In this document: positions 1 to 8,122 of the stretch, piece by piece
Layout: each line of letters opens with the position of its first letter
Position numbering within the stretch: position 1 is the stretch's first letter
Source of the DNA: Halobacteriovoraceae bacterium
GTDB lineage: Bacteria > Bdellovibrionota > Bacteriovoracia > Bacteriovoracales > Bacteriovoracaceae
Assembly (NCBI GenBank): GCA_002711995.1
Contig: PASN01000014.1
Span: 62,001-126,000 of the forward strand
Direction of reading: 5' to 3'
Length of the DNA: 64,000 bases
The notes under the pieces: model-generated
What the model was told of the DNA's origin: nothing
Database searches by the model: none
Seen by the model: the letters and a program-made list of their open reading frames with translations, nothing else
Position numbers and translations under genes: made by a program

Positions 1-712
1 TGAGCTTCTTGGAGAAGGTGAGGACTTTGTTCAGTTTACGGATGGTAGATCTCTTCATGTAAGCTCTTATTTTCAAAACTTTTTATTCATTAAAGATCAG
101 CTTAAAAGGCCTTTAACTTCCTTTTCAGGAGGAGAGTTAAATAGACTTCAACTGGCCATAAATTTAAAAAATGAAAGCGATGTTTGGATTTTTGACGAAC
201 CAACCAATGACTTGGATATCGAATCTATTGAAATTTTAGAGAGCAAGCTGGAAAGTTTCAAGGGCACAGTGCTGTTGATCTCACACGATAGGTCCTTTTT
301 AGAAAATGTCACAAACAAAGTTTGGATGGTTGAGAATAAAAACATTGAGGTCTTCAACAGTGGATACTCCCAAGTCCAGGCGTACCTAGACGCTCTTGAG
401 ATTGAAAAATCATATGAGGATTCTTCAAAAGAAGAACCAGTAAAAACAAAAGAGCAAGATGCACCTCAAGCTAAGAAAAGAAAGCTTACCAATAAGGAAA
501 AAGAGGCGCTTAAAACCCTGCCACAGGAAATCGAAAAACTAGAAGAGAACATTTCCAAACTTGAAGAAGAGATAGGTTCAATTGACTATTCTTCCCTTGA
601 TGCCCAAGGGAGTGAAAAGCTTAATAAACTTGTTGAAACAAAAGACAATGCCGAAACCGAACTTCTTGAGAAGTATGAATTGCTGGAAGAGCTTGAAAAA
701 TACAATAGTTGA
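1..712 (+). CDS. ABC-F ATPase, Uup-like (C-terminal part)
   Basis: The reading frame is open from base 2 to the TGA at 710-712, so this is the 3' part of a gene starting before the window. It carries the second nucleotide-binding domain of an ABC-F protein: signature SGGELNRLQLA, Walker B VWIFDEPTNDLD and switch histidine SHDRSFL. A Lys/Glu-rich linker and a C-terminal coiled coil (roughly the last 80 residues) follow, the tail typical of Uup-type ABC-F proteins. These cytosolic ATPases act on ribosomes or on nucleic-acid branch structures and have no membrane domain. The Uup assignment rests on the tail and is an inference. No clear terminator follows within the 108-nt gap to the next gene. 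Confidence 0.88.
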   Translation, partial: ELLGEGEDFVQFTDGRSLHVSSYFQNFLFIKDQLKRPLTSFSGGELNRLQLAINLKNESDVWIFDEPTNDLDIESIEILESKLESFKGTVLLISHDRSFLENVTNKVWMVENKNIEVFNSGYSQVQAYLDALEIEKSYEDSSKEEPVKTKEQDAPQAKKRKLTNKEKEALKTLPQEIEKLEENISKLEEEIGSIDYSSLDAQGSEKLNKLVETKDNAETELLEKYELLEELEKYNS

Positions 713-820
713 GTTGTTTGGTTTTTGAAGTAAGATTGTTTTAGTTCTATAAAATTGCCGTAAGGTCTTTGGCCTAATAGAGTTTAGTATTCCATTTTTT
801 ATGAAATCAAGGAGGATTGT

Positions 821-2026
821 TTGAAGTTAATCACGGCCATGATGGCACTATCTGTATCTGCTTTTTCAACAGAATATATTGTAAAGCTTAAGAACAATGA
901 CATGAAGTCTATCTTTTCTCTGTCTGAGTACGGACAAGTAAGAGAGCTAAACGTTTCGGTTGGAAACTTTGCTGTTATCAAGTCTGATAAGGAGCTTGGT
1001 CATATCAACCACCCAGCAGTTGAGTATATCGAAGAAAACATTAGGTACGAGCTTCTATCTAACGATGAGCTATTTAAAAAACAGTGGGCTTTAAAAAACA
1101 CTGGCTTTAACTCTTGGAATGTATTGCTTCCTGGAAAAAAAGGTGTGGATATCGACGCTTTGGAAGCTTGGAAAATTACCAAGGGTAAAAAAGATATCAA
1201 GATCGCAGTTATCGACACAGGTGTGGACTACACTCACAAAGATCTTGTTAAAAACATCATGATAAATGAAGCTGAAAAAAATGGTGTTGAAGGCGTTGAT
1301 GACGATAACAACGGATACGTTGATGACATTTATGGATACGACTTTAACGAAGATGACGCTGATCCAATGGACGATCATGGGCACGGAACACACTGTGCTG
1401 GTGTAATTGGCGCCTCTCATGACAACTTTGGCATTGCTGGTGTAATGAACAATGTTCAAATTCTTCCGATTAGATTTCTTTCTGCTCGCGGCGGAACTTT
1501 GGAAGGGGCAATTAAATCAATCGATTACGCAATCAAAAGAGGCGTTGACGTAATGAGTAACTCTTGGGGCGGCGGCGGATTTAGCCAGGCGCTAAAAGAT
1601 GTTATTGAAGAGGCGAACAAGGCCGGAATCGTTTTTGTGGCGGCAGCTGGCAACTCAAACAACGATAATGATAAGAGACCTTCATATCCTGCAACTTACG
1701 ATGTTGAAAACGTAATTTCTGTTGGAGCTCTTTCAGGAAGAGGCAAGAGAGCAAGCTTCTCAAACTACGGGAAAGAGTCTGTTCACTTGTTTGCTCCAGG
1801 TGTAAATATTCTTTCAACTGTTCAAGGAAACAAGCACAAGAAGATGTCTGGCACTTCCATGGCAACTCCTTATGTTTCTGGGATTGTAGGACTTATTCTT
1901 TCAATCAATAACAACATGACTCCTGCTGAAGTTAAGCAAAGAGCTATTGATAGCACTGTTAGAACTGAGGATCTTGTTGAGTACTCACAGTCTGGTTATA
2001 TCTCGGCATTAAAAGCTGTTGAATAA
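821..2026 (+). CDS. Exported subtilisin-like serine protease (S8)
   Basis: A 401-residue secreted subtilase. The start is TTG at 821, chosen because AGGAGG lies just upstream (about 810-814) and because it yields a short signal sequence (MKLITAMMALSVSAFS). Residues about 17-75 look like an I9-type inhibitor prodomain. The catalytic triad is intact: Asp132 in IAVIDTGVD, His188 in DHGHGTHCAG and Ser346 in SGTSMATPYVSG; the oxyanion Asn is in AAAGNSN. An Asp-rich stretch at about 155-185 (DDDNNGYVDD) resembles calcium-binding loops of this family. Expected to degrade proteins in the periplasm or outside the cell. There is no large C-terminal extension, so no anchoring is predicted. Substrate unknown. 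Confidence 0.93.
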   Translation: MKLITAMMALSVSAFSTEYIVKLKNNDMKSIFSLSEYGQVRELNVSVGNFAVIKSDKELGHINHPAVEYIEENIRYELLSNDELFKKQWALKNTGFNSWNVLLPGKKGVDIDALEAWKITKGKKDIKIAVIDTGVDYTHKDLVKNIMINEAEKNGVEGVDDDNNGYVDDIYGYDFNEDDADPMDDHGHGTHCAGVIGASHDNFGIAGVMNNVQILPIRFLSARGGTLEGAIKSIDYAIKRGVDVMSNSWGGGGFSQALKDVIEEANKAGIVFVAAAGNSNNDNDKRPSYPATYDVENVISVGALSGRGKRASFSNYGKESVHLFAPGVNILSTVQGNKHKKMSGTSMATPYVSGIVGLILSINNNMTPAEVKQRAIDSTVRTEDLVEYSQSGYISALKAVE

Positions 2027-2040
2027 AAATTAGTTCAGGT

Positions 2041-2065
2041 CTTGGAGAGCAGCGATCTCTCCAAG
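2041..2065. terminator. Hairpin between convergent genes
   Basis: CTTGGAGAG at 2041-2049 pairs perfectly with CTCTCCAAG at 2057-2065 across a 7-nt loop, in the 41-nt gap between the subtilase and the convergent esterase. Neither side has a strong T tract directly after the stem, so intrinsic termination is likely from position but not certain. Confidence 0.5.
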
Positions 2066-2067
2066 TC

Positions 2068-2700
2068 CTAGACCATTTTCATAGCGCTCTTTACCAAATT
2101 TCTATTTAAAAAGTGATCCTCTTCAACTTCTAAAAAATCACCCTTCGCGCCCAGCTCTTGCATTTTATTAAATTCCTCTTGAGCATCTTCAAAAGAAACG
2201 AGACTGTCCAATTTTCCATGAACTTGAGAGTAGGTTACTTCTTTTCTAATAGAGAATCTCTCTGACCTGAATATGGAGTTAATGGCAATGACCTTTTCAA
2301 CTTCTGTCAGAGACTCAGCAACCTTTGGAGCTATGAAACCTCCCTGGGAATACCCTATGATGGTCACTGGCGCTCTTTTTTTATTTAGCTCTCGCACGAT
2401 ATCACAAAGCCAGTATGAAGCTGGTTCATAGTTTATATAAAAATTTCTCTTATCAGGATCATAAAAATACCAACCATACCTGGCCTCCCAGCCATCGTCT
2501 TTCTTGAGTGGCACGACAAAGGGGGCATTAGGGGCCATGACCAGGGTGTTGCTTGAAAAAAGTTTTTCGAATCTTTTAAACATGAACTTTCCATTAAGTT
2601 GGAAGCCGTGAAGTAGAAGGACTACTTTTTCGTAGTCCTTGGTCTCGTTAATGTGAATGTCATGTTCATAGCTAATTGGATTGGATTTAGTGATCTTCAT
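2068..2700 (-). CDS. Alpha/beta hydrolase, carboxylesterase type
   Basis: About 210 residues when started at the ATG at 2700 (MKITKSNP...). A longer frame to 2811 exists, but those 37 codons lie inside fxsA in another frame and look non-native. Motifs: oxyanion-loop HGFQLNG, nucleophile elbow GYSQGG, acid in HGKLDSLV and final histidine in EEDHFLN. The pattern and length match the phospholipase/carboxylesterase (Abhydrolase_2) family. No signal peptide, so cytosolic. The start overlaps the end of fxsA by 14 nt, so the two are co-transcribed and probably translationally coupled. Likely hydrolyses acyl esters; substrate unknown. Confidence 0.85.
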   Translation of the reverse strand: MKITKSNPISYEHDIHINETKDYEKVVLLLHGFQLNGKFMFKRFEKLFSSNTLVMAPNAPFVVPLKKDDGWEARYGWYFYDPDKRNFYINYEPASYWLCDIVRELNKKRAPVTIIGYSQGGFIAPKVAESLTEVEKVIAINSIFRSERFSIRKEVTYSQVHGKLDSLVSFEDAQEEFNKMQELGAKGDFLEVEEDHFLNRNLVKSAMKMV

Positions 2701-3199
2701 CTTTCTTTTCGTACTCGGCCTCAAAGGTGTTGGAGTCCACTCTTTGTTCCGGGGTGTGATGTCCTTGTGGACGATTTGTTCTAAAGCCTTGGCCCATGTT
2801 TGTGAAGACATGGATGTTTCCGTTTTTCATGCCTTTTTGGATGCTCTTAAAGAAGGTCTTTTTAATGATGGCCGCAAGAATTGTTCTTGTTCCTGGAAGG
2901 ACCATGGAAAACCCAAGGATGTCAGTTACAAAACCAGGAGTTAAGAGCAGCAATCCACCACCCATAACCAAAAATCCTTGAAGAAGTTGACCAGTTGGCA
3001 TCTCGCCGCGATTCAGTTGATCCTGTATTTTAAAGAGAAGCTCAAGGCCTTGCGACTTGGCCAGGGATGCCCCAACAATGCCTGTGGCAATGATAATGAA
3101 TATGGTGTTTAGAGCGCCAATTTGAGCGCCCACGCTAAAAAGCAGGTATAACTCTAAAGCTGGAACACATGTAAAAAGCAAAACGAGTATTAAAAACAT
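2687..3199 (-). CDS. fxsA: FxsA family membrane protein
   Basis: 170 residues. An N-terminal hydrophobic segment (MFLILVLLFTCVPALELYLL) leads into the conserved FxsA core, with IVGASLAKSQG, then LLQGFLVMGGGLLLLTPGFVTD and GFSMVLPGTR. FxsA is an inner-membrane protein whose overexpression in E. coli relieves F-plasmid exclusion of phage T7; its normal role is unclear. The tail is polar and charged, as in the family. Upstream on this strand lie a TTGACG element and CATATAATCC immediately before the ATG, so the transcript may begin at or very near the start codon. It is the first gene of a two-gene unit with the esterase. Confidence 0.9.
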   Translation of the reverse strand: MFLILVLLFTCVPALELYLLFSVGAQIGALNTIFIIIATGIVGASLAKSQGLELLFKIQDQLNRGEMPTGQLLQGFLVMGGGLLLLTPGFVTDILGFSMVLPGTRTILAAIIKKTFFKSIQKGMKNGNIHVFTNMGQGFRTNRPQGHHTPEQRVDSNTFEAEYEKKDEDH

Positions 3200-3250
3200 G
3201 GGATTATATGACCATTTGGATGATTTGGCGTCAAGTGAAAGGGTGCCTAG

Positions 3251-3517
3251 TCAGGCCTGTGTATTATGATCTTTGATCAAGGTCAGCTTTTGTTTTTTAG
3301 TCATCTTTTTGATTTCAATTTCTCTTTTTAAGGCCTTTGACCTGTCAAGCCCGGACTCTAAATACACAATTTCCTTAGGGGTGGCGCTTCGAAAGAACTT
3401 TGCGCCCTTATTTCCAGAAAGGTGCTCTTTAAATCTACGCAGTGGGTCGGTGCTGACACCTGTATAGAGTTTTCCACACACTGTTTCAATCATATAAACG
3501 CTGTAATTCTCTTCCAT
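3251..3517 (-). CDS. GIY-YIG nuclease-domain protein (UPF0213 type)
   Basis: 88 residues forming a single stand-alone GIY-YIG domain. YSVYMIET is the diverged GIY strand, followed by KLYTGVSTDPLRRFKEH, which holds the YIG-like TGVS and the catalytic-type Arg, and KEIVYLESGLDRSKALKREIEIK with the metal-binding-type Glu. Length and order match the small UPF0213/YhbQ family, linked to DNA structure processing in E. coli and otherwise poorly defined. No partner gene adjoins it; fxsA upstream is on the same strand 51 nt away. No clear Shine-Dalgarno sequence is seen, and TAAAGT lies 5 nt before the ATG. Confidence 0.88.
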   Translation of the reverse strand: MEENYSVYMIETVCGKLYTGVSTDPLRRFKEHLSGNKGAKFFRSATPKEIVYLESGLDRSKALKREIEIKKMTKKQKLTLIKDHNTQA

Positions 3518-3597
3518 GTCTTACTTTAGCAAAGTATGAGGCCTGTGTCTTAGATATTGAGCTTGATTGAAGTAAACGAATGTATCAGAATATTCAT

Positions 3598-4629
3598 ATG
3601 AAAATTTTATTTATAACACTAATTTTGGCGAGCTCTGTATTTTCTCAAAAACTTGAACTTGTTCACAAGGACGAGGGAGTCATTTGGGGTATGGATTTTG
3701 TGGATGATAACAAAATTGTCTACACTCTAAGAGATGGAAGAGCAAAGCTCTTAGATCTAAAAACAAAAAAAGCTAAGGCCATAAACCATCCCAAAGTAGA
3801 GGCCGTCGGACAGGGCGGACTGCTCGATGTGCTTTTCCATAAACATAATGGAAAAGAGTATTTATATTTCAGTTTCTCCGAAAAAACCAAAGAGAAAAAG
3901 GTAGTTACCTCCCTTGCTCGTGGAGAGTGGGATGGGACACAGGTTAAAAATCTAAAAACAATTTTTAGTTCGAATGCCCACAGTGACACTACAAGGCACT
4001 TTGGTTCAAGAATCGTAATTATGGAAGATCAGCTTTTTCTCACTGTTGGTGATAGAGGAGAGCGGGACGAGGCCCAAAAGGTAACATCGCACAATGGAAC
4101 AGTGTTGCGCATGAAGATTGATGGATCGCCTTATCCTGGAAATCCATTTAAGAAAAATCCATATGTTTTTAGCTACGGACATAGAAACCCTCAAGGAATG
4201 GATATAAAGGATGGGAAACTCTTCACGGCAGAGATGGGACCGCGGGGAGGAGATGAGCTCAATATTATTGAAAAGGGAAACAATTACGGCTGGCCTGAAA
4301 TCACTTACGGTAAAGAATACTGGGGGCCTAGCATTGGCAAAGAGAAGAAAGAGGGGATGGAGCAGCCTCTCATAAATTGGACACCATCAATATCTCCTTC
4401 GGGCATGGCCTTTTATACTGGTGATAAAATTAAAAAGTGGAAGGGAGACCTTTTCATTGGCTGTTTAAGCGGTGAACAGGTACGGAGGATCGACTTTGAA
4501 GATGGCAAAGTGAAGTCTCAACGGCCTCTTTTTGAAGATAAGGATGAGCGATTTAGAGATGTGTTAAATGGTGCGGATGGAAGTCTTTATCTTTCCACAG
4601 ATAGTGGAAAGATATTCAGGGTGAACTAG
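3598..4629 (+). CDS. Exported PQQ-type sugar dehydrogenase (GSDH family)
   Basis: 343 residues from the ATG at 3598, which gives a clean signal peptide (MKILFITLILASSVFS); an in-frame ATG at 3580 adds six residues and cannot be excluded. The fold is the six-bladed propeller of soluble aldose sugar dehydrogenases: GGLLDVLFH, HFGSRIV, HNGTVLRMKIDGSPY, YGHRNPQGM, EMGPRGGDELN, NNYGWPEITYG and SPSGMAFYTG in order. These periplasmic enzymes oxidise sugars with PQQ as cofactor. No PQQ-synthesis genes occur in the window, so the cofactor source is unknown. The gene appears monocistronic. Confidence 0.9.
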   Translation: MKILFITLILASSVFSQKLELVHKDEGVIWGMDFVDDNKIVYTLRDGRAKLLDLKTKKAKAINHPKVEAVGQGGLLDVLFHKHNGKEYLYFSFSEKTKEKKVVTSLARGEWDGTQVKNLKTIFSSNAHSDTTRHFGSRIVIMEDQLFLTVGDRGERDEAQKVTSHNGTVLRMKIDGSPYPGNPFKKNPYVFSYGHRNPQGMDIKDGKLFTAEMGPRGGDELNIIEKGNNYGWPEITYGKEYWGPSIGKEKKEGMEQPLINWTPSISPSGMAFYTGDKIKKWKGDLFIGCLSGEQVRRIDFEDGKVKSQRPLFEDKDERFRDVLNGADGSLYLSTDSGKIFRVN

Positions 4630-4690
4630 CTTATACTGTATTTTTTACATTTTAACTGAATGTGAACCCATTCTCCATTAAGGTACTCAC

Positions 4691-5170
4691 ATGAAGTTAG
4701 TCCTACTTTTCTTGTCATTAAGCGCTCTATTGTTTGCCAAGGAGCCCCTTTCGAGGTTTGATCGATTTGTGTGTGATGATGGCCTCAAACTTCTAAAAAA
4801 GACTTATATTCTATCCTACGCCGAAGGCGATACTTACTCTGAGGCCTTGGATGAATTGAATAGAGTTCACAAAATTTTAGCTTCAGAAGTTGAGGACGAG
4901 AAAAATTACTTCTTCAACGAGTTTAAACTTGCCATCATCTTTGATCATTTAGAAGAAAAATACTTAGTGATTGACTCCATATGTTTTTCAAAGAACATTT
5001 TTAATTCCGATTCAACCGTGAACTCCCTCCTGATGAAAAACAGGTATGGACTCGAAACTCAAGTTATTAAAGTGCACACCAATAGGTGGGACGGTCAAAA
5101 AGGCTTTAGAGGGGATTACCTTGAGCTAATCTTTGAAAGCGAACGCTACAGTTTTTCTAATTTAAATTAG
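4691..5170 (+). CDS. Exported protein of unknown function
   Basis: 159 residues beginning with a signal peptide (MKLVLLFLSLSALLFA). The mature part starts KEPLSRFDRFVCDDG and has only two cysteines (FVCDDG and SICFSKN), which may form a disulfide. It is rich in Glu, Asp and aromatic residues. I recognise no family. AAGGTACTC just before the ATG can act as ribosome binding site. It follows the sugar dehydrogenase by 61 nt on the same strand and may be a separate unit. Confidence 0.75.
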   Translation: MKLVLLFLSLSALLFAKEPLSRFDRFVCDDGLKLLKKTYILSYAEGDTYSEALDELNRVHKILASEVEDEKNYFFNEFKLAIIFDHLEEKYLVIDSICFSKNIFNSDSTVNSLLMKNRYGLETQVIKVHTNRWDGQKGFRGDYLELIFESERYSFSNLN

Positions 5171-5256
5171 CACTATAAAAAGTTCAAACCATCTGTTCTA
5201 GCGCTTACGAGCATTCTAAAAAGGTCTAATTATAGACTTAAAACAGGTGCCGTTTC

Positions 5257-5553
5257 ATGAAAGCAATTATTATTCCAGCATTACTTATGTCTTTTTCCGC
5301 TTCCTCCAAAGTTATTCAAGGGCAAGAAAATGGACTTCGAGTTTTTATCAACACCGAGACTTTGATGATGAAAGTCACAAACTCTCAAAACGAGCAAGTA
5401 AGCGGCTATGCCACTAAACTACTTTCACCTTCTGGAGCAGAGTCCTACAAACTTGTTTTTCCCCTAACAAAATACAGAGCATCCATCTATGAGGCGAAAG
5501 TGAAAGATGGCTCTTTAGAGGCCGCCAACAATCACATCACCAGGTGGTACTAA
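5257..5553 (+). CDS. Small exported protein of unknown function
   Basis: 98 residues with a short signal sequence (MKAIIIPALLMSFSASS). The mature part is mainly predicted beta (GLRVFINTETLMMKV, SYKLVFPLTKY) and ends HITRWY. No cysteines and no recognised domain. Part of a run of three small plus-strand genes between 4.7 and 5.9 kb, each separated by 70-90 nt. Confidence 0.65.
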   Translation: MKAIIIPALLMSFSASSKVIQGQENGLRVFINTETLMMKVTNSQNEQVSGYATKLLSPSGAESYKLVFPLTKYRASIYEAKVKDGSLEAANNHITRWY

Positions 5554-5626
5554 CAAACCTTTGACAAAACTTAGACGATCAAGTCACTATGCGCGTGTTT
5601 TGCATGTACACCCTTAGGAGGTCTAT

Positions 5627-5887
5627 ATGCAAAATTCGGATACTGAAGCTTGGGAAGGACATGACAATGACGATGTTCTTTATGGCAACCCAAACAAATC
5701 CAAAGAGGAGTTCTTAATGGACTTTGAAAGGGCGGTTCTAGAGGAACATCCAGAGTTCAGAAAAGAGGTTCTGAGGTCATTTAGAAACTTTTTTGACCTT
5801 TGGGAGATGGAGCTTGAACGGGTTGAACAAGTATCTGAGCAAAGTGCTCCCAAAGTTCTAAAAAGGTTTATCAAGAAAAGTTTGTGA
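5627..5887 (+). CDS. Small acidic cytosolic protein, unknown function
   Basis: 86 residues with no signal peptide. TTAGGAGG about 5 nt before the ATG is one of the best Shine-Dalgarno sequences in the region, which supports a real, well-translated gene. The sequence is acidic at the N-terminus (DTEAWEGHDNDD) and helical later (FLMDFERAVLEEHPEF, LRSFRNFFDLWEMELERVEQ). Not recognised. Confidence 0.7.
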   Translation: MQNSDTEAWEGHDNDDVLYGNPNKSKEEFLMDFERAVLEEHPEFRKEVLRSFRNFFDLWEMELERVEQVSEQSAPKVLKRFIKKSL

Positions 5888-5992
5888 TCTAAAACAATAA
5901 ATAGGGCCAATCTATATGCCGATAGGTAATCGTAATTAGATTTCTCAAATAAAATCGCTATCATCCTTGTATAGAAACTAAAGGAGTTAGTC

Positions 5993-6109
5993 ATGAGCAA
6001 ATCTTTATTATTATTTACCGCAATGCTGCTATTGGCCGCATGTGCTGCAACTGAAGAAAAAAAGAAACCTGTGCCACAGGGCATAGAGTATATGCTTAAT
6101 AATAAATAA
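5993..6109 (+). CDS. 38-residue lipoprotein
   Basis: A short gene found by reading the sequence: ATG at 5993, TAA at 6107-6109, with AAAGGAG at the right distance upstream. The product begins MSKSLLLFTAMLLLAAC, a type II signal peptide with lipobox LAAC, so the mature lipoprotein would be only about 22 residues (CAATEEKKKPVP...). Such tiny lipoproteins are often missed. It ends exactly one base before the last base of the convergent ABC-F gene. Function unknown. Confidence 0.75.
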   Translation: MSKSLLLFTAMLLLAACAATEEKKKPVPQGIEYMLNNK

Positions 6110-7726
6110 TTAAGCCTTCATCTCCAGATAAGACTTATAGCTGCCAGGGTGCAAATACACATTCCCTTTATCCACTTCAAGCACCTTGGTGGCGAGTTCA
6201 TCTAAAAAGAACCTATCGTGACTCACGAACATAATCGTGCCTTCATAGCGCTTCAAAGCGTCCAAGAGAACCTCCCTGGAACCTATATCCAAGTGGTTGG
6301 TTGGTTCATCTAGTAACAGGAGGTTGTGAGGACAAGACAACAGGCCTGCAAGTATAACTCGCGCTTTCTCGCCACCTGAGAGGTATCGAACCTTTTTGAA
6401 CACCTCATCACCCTTAAATAAAAAAGCGGCCAGTAGGTTTCTTAGGAATCCATCTGAAGCATTCGGAAGTCTTGATCTTACTTCTTCAAACACTGTATTT
6501 TCCATATTTAGGTTTTCAAATGAATATTGGCCAAAGTAGCCCATGTTCACACTAGGCCCAATTTTTACTTCACCATTGGTTGCTTCTGTCTGGTTGGCGA
6601 TAACTTTCATTAGCGTTGATTTCCCCGCTCCATTAACACCAACTACCGCAAGCTTGTCCTGTCTAGAAATTACCGTGTTCAGCTTCTCAAAGACCCAGTG
6701 GTCTTTGCCCTCACTGTTTACCCACTTTTTGGAAACGTCTTTAAGGATTGCAACATCATTTCCTCCACGAGGAATCTCTGGAAGCATGATGCTCATTTGC
6801 TCGAGGTCAGCTTCAAGCTCGACCCGGTCAATCTTATCTAGCTTTTTTACTCTTGATTGAACCTGCGCCGCATGGGATGCCCGTGCTTTGAATTTTGCAA
6901 TGAACTCTTCTTCTTTTTTAAGCGTTGCTTGTTGTCTTGCAAAGTTTGCCTCAAGCTGCTTCTTTCTGAGTTCTTTTTCTTTTTCGTAAAAGTCGTAGTT
7001 TCCTGAGTAGGTGAAAACGCCGTGAGGTGAGACTTCCACAATCTTTTTGGCCACGTTGTTCATAAACACACGGTCGTGACTGGTCATAAATACCGAGCCT
7101 TTAAAGTTTTGGAGCCACTTCTCCAGCCAGAGAATTGTTTCCATGTCCAAGTAGTTGGTAGGCTCATCCATCAAGATGATATCAGGCAAAGTAATTAGAA
7201 CCTTGGCCAGAGCAATTCTCATCTTCCAACCACCAGAGAAGTCTTCAACTGGCGTTTGGTGTTTTTCAGGGCCAATGCCAAGCCCTGACAGGATTTCCTG
7301 CGCGTTGGTTTCAAGTTCATATCCGCCAAGTTTTTCAAACTCAGTTTGGGCCTCGCCCATTTCTTCAAGAACCTTGTTCATTTCATCTGGGTCAAGGTCT
7401 GGATCACAGAGCTTAGTTTCAAACCCCTTCAATTGAGCGTCCAGTTCCCCAAGTCTCGCATTTCCACCCATAACCTCTTCAAGGGCAGTGGTTCCAGACA
7501 TTTCTCCAACATTTTGTGAAAAATAGCTTATCCTCATGTTTGGCGCCAGGGCAATTTGTCCTTCGTCTGGACGATCAAGTCCTGAAATAAGATTGAAAAA
7601 CGTAGTCTTCCCAGCTCCGTTTGGACCTACAAGGCCAACTTTCTCACCTGGGTTGATTTGAAAGCTTGCCTCAGAGTATAGAGGGATGCCATTCATTAAC
7701 TTCGTAACATTTGAAACACTTATCAT
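6110..7726 (-). CDS. ABC-F ATPase (complete)
   Basis: 538 residues from the ATG at 7726 (MISVSNVTKLMNG), chosen because AAAGG lies 8 nt upstream and family members start this way; the open frame extends 16 codons further. Two ABC domains: GPNGAGKTT, FSGGWKMR and LMDEPTNYLD in the first; GVNGAGKST, LSGGEKAR and LLDEPTNHLD in the second. The inter-domain linker is long and charged (about residues 225-300). ABC-F proteins bind the ribosomal E site and regulate or rescue translation. It lacks the coiled-coil tail of the Uup-like gene at the window start, so it is a different subfamily (YbiT/EttA side); I do not assign a symbol. Confidence 0.93.
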   Translation of the reverse strand: MISVSNVTKLMNGIPLYSEASFQINPGEKVGLVGPNGAGKTTFFNLISGLDRPDEGQIALAPNMRISYFSQNVGEMSGTTALEEVMGGNARLGELDAQLKGFETKLCDPDLDPDEMNKVLEEMGEAQTEFEKLGGYELETNAQEILSGLGIGPEKHQTPVEDFSGGWKMRIALAKVLITLPDIILMDEPTNYLDMETILWLEKWLQNFKGSVFMTSHDRVFMNNVAKKIVEVSPHGVFTYSGNYDFYEKEKELRKKQLEANFARQQATLKKEEEFIAKFKARASHAAQVQSRVKKLDKIDRVELEADLEQMSIMLPEIPRGGNDVAILKDVSKKWVNSEGKDHWVFEKLNTVISRQDKLAVVGVNGAGKSTLMKVIANQTEATNGEVKIGPSVNMGYFGQYSFENLNMENTVFEEVRSRLPNASDGFLRNLLAAFLFKGDEVFKKVRYLSGGEKARVILAGLLSCPHNLLLLDEPTNHLDIGSREVLLDALKRYEGTIMFVSHDRFFLDELATKVLEVDKGNVYLHPGSYKSYLEMKA

Positions 7727-7779
7727 TAAAATACCTTTAACTTGAAATTTTGCTATACAGAGTAGCAAATTCAATTGGG

Positions 7780-7808
7780 TTGAGCCATAGCTTTTACGGC
7801 GCTATAAT
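7780..7808 (+). promoter_or_regulatory. Sigma70-type promoter
   Basis: TTGAGC at 7780-7785 and TATAAT at 7803-7808 are separated by exactly 17 nt. It lies 21 nt before the ATG of the small zinc-ribbon-like gene at 7830, whose ribosome site AAAAGGA follows. The position in the divergent gap supports function. Confidence 0.75.
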
Positions 7809-7829
7809 AGCCGCTTAAAAGGATAAAAT

Positions 7830-8036
7830 ATGGCAACTTGCAAATACTGTGGAAAAAACGTTACTTGGCTTAAAGAGGGAAGGAAAAATGTGCCGGTGGA
7901 AGATGACGGTGGCATTCATGAGTGCGAACAATACAAAAACGTCAGACGCTCTGCAAAGAAGCTTACTCCCAAAGAGATTGATCCTGAGATATTAAAGCAG
8001 TATCAGGAAAACATGAACAAGAAGCTCAAAAAATAA
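7830..8036 (+). CDS. Small protein with zinc-ribbon-like motif
   Basis: 68 residues. The N-terminus holds CKYCGKNVTWLKEGRKN, then IHECEQY, giving a CxxC...HxC arrangement that could bind one zinc ion. The rest is basic and helical (KLTPKEIDPEILKQYQENM). A good promoter and ribosome site precede it. Such proteins often bind nucleic acid, but that is inference; I do not recognise the family. It precedes the DNA methyltransferase by 86 nt on the same strand. Confidence 0.75.
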   Translation: MATCKYCGKNVTWLKEGRKNVPVEDDGGIHECEQYKNVRRSAKKLTPKEIDPEILKQYQENMNKKLKK

Positions 8037-8122
8037 GCGCCGTAAAAAGTCTCCCATAATTTTCAAATTCATCTTATAATTAAGTAAACCAATAACTTAG
8101 GAAGAGTTGAGGTGCTTTTAGG

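Noticed and set aside
2701-2811. Longer N-terminus for the esterase at 2068
   Set aside because: The extra 37 codons lie inside the conserved frame of fxsA and are not hydrolase-like; the ATG at 2700 is the natural start.
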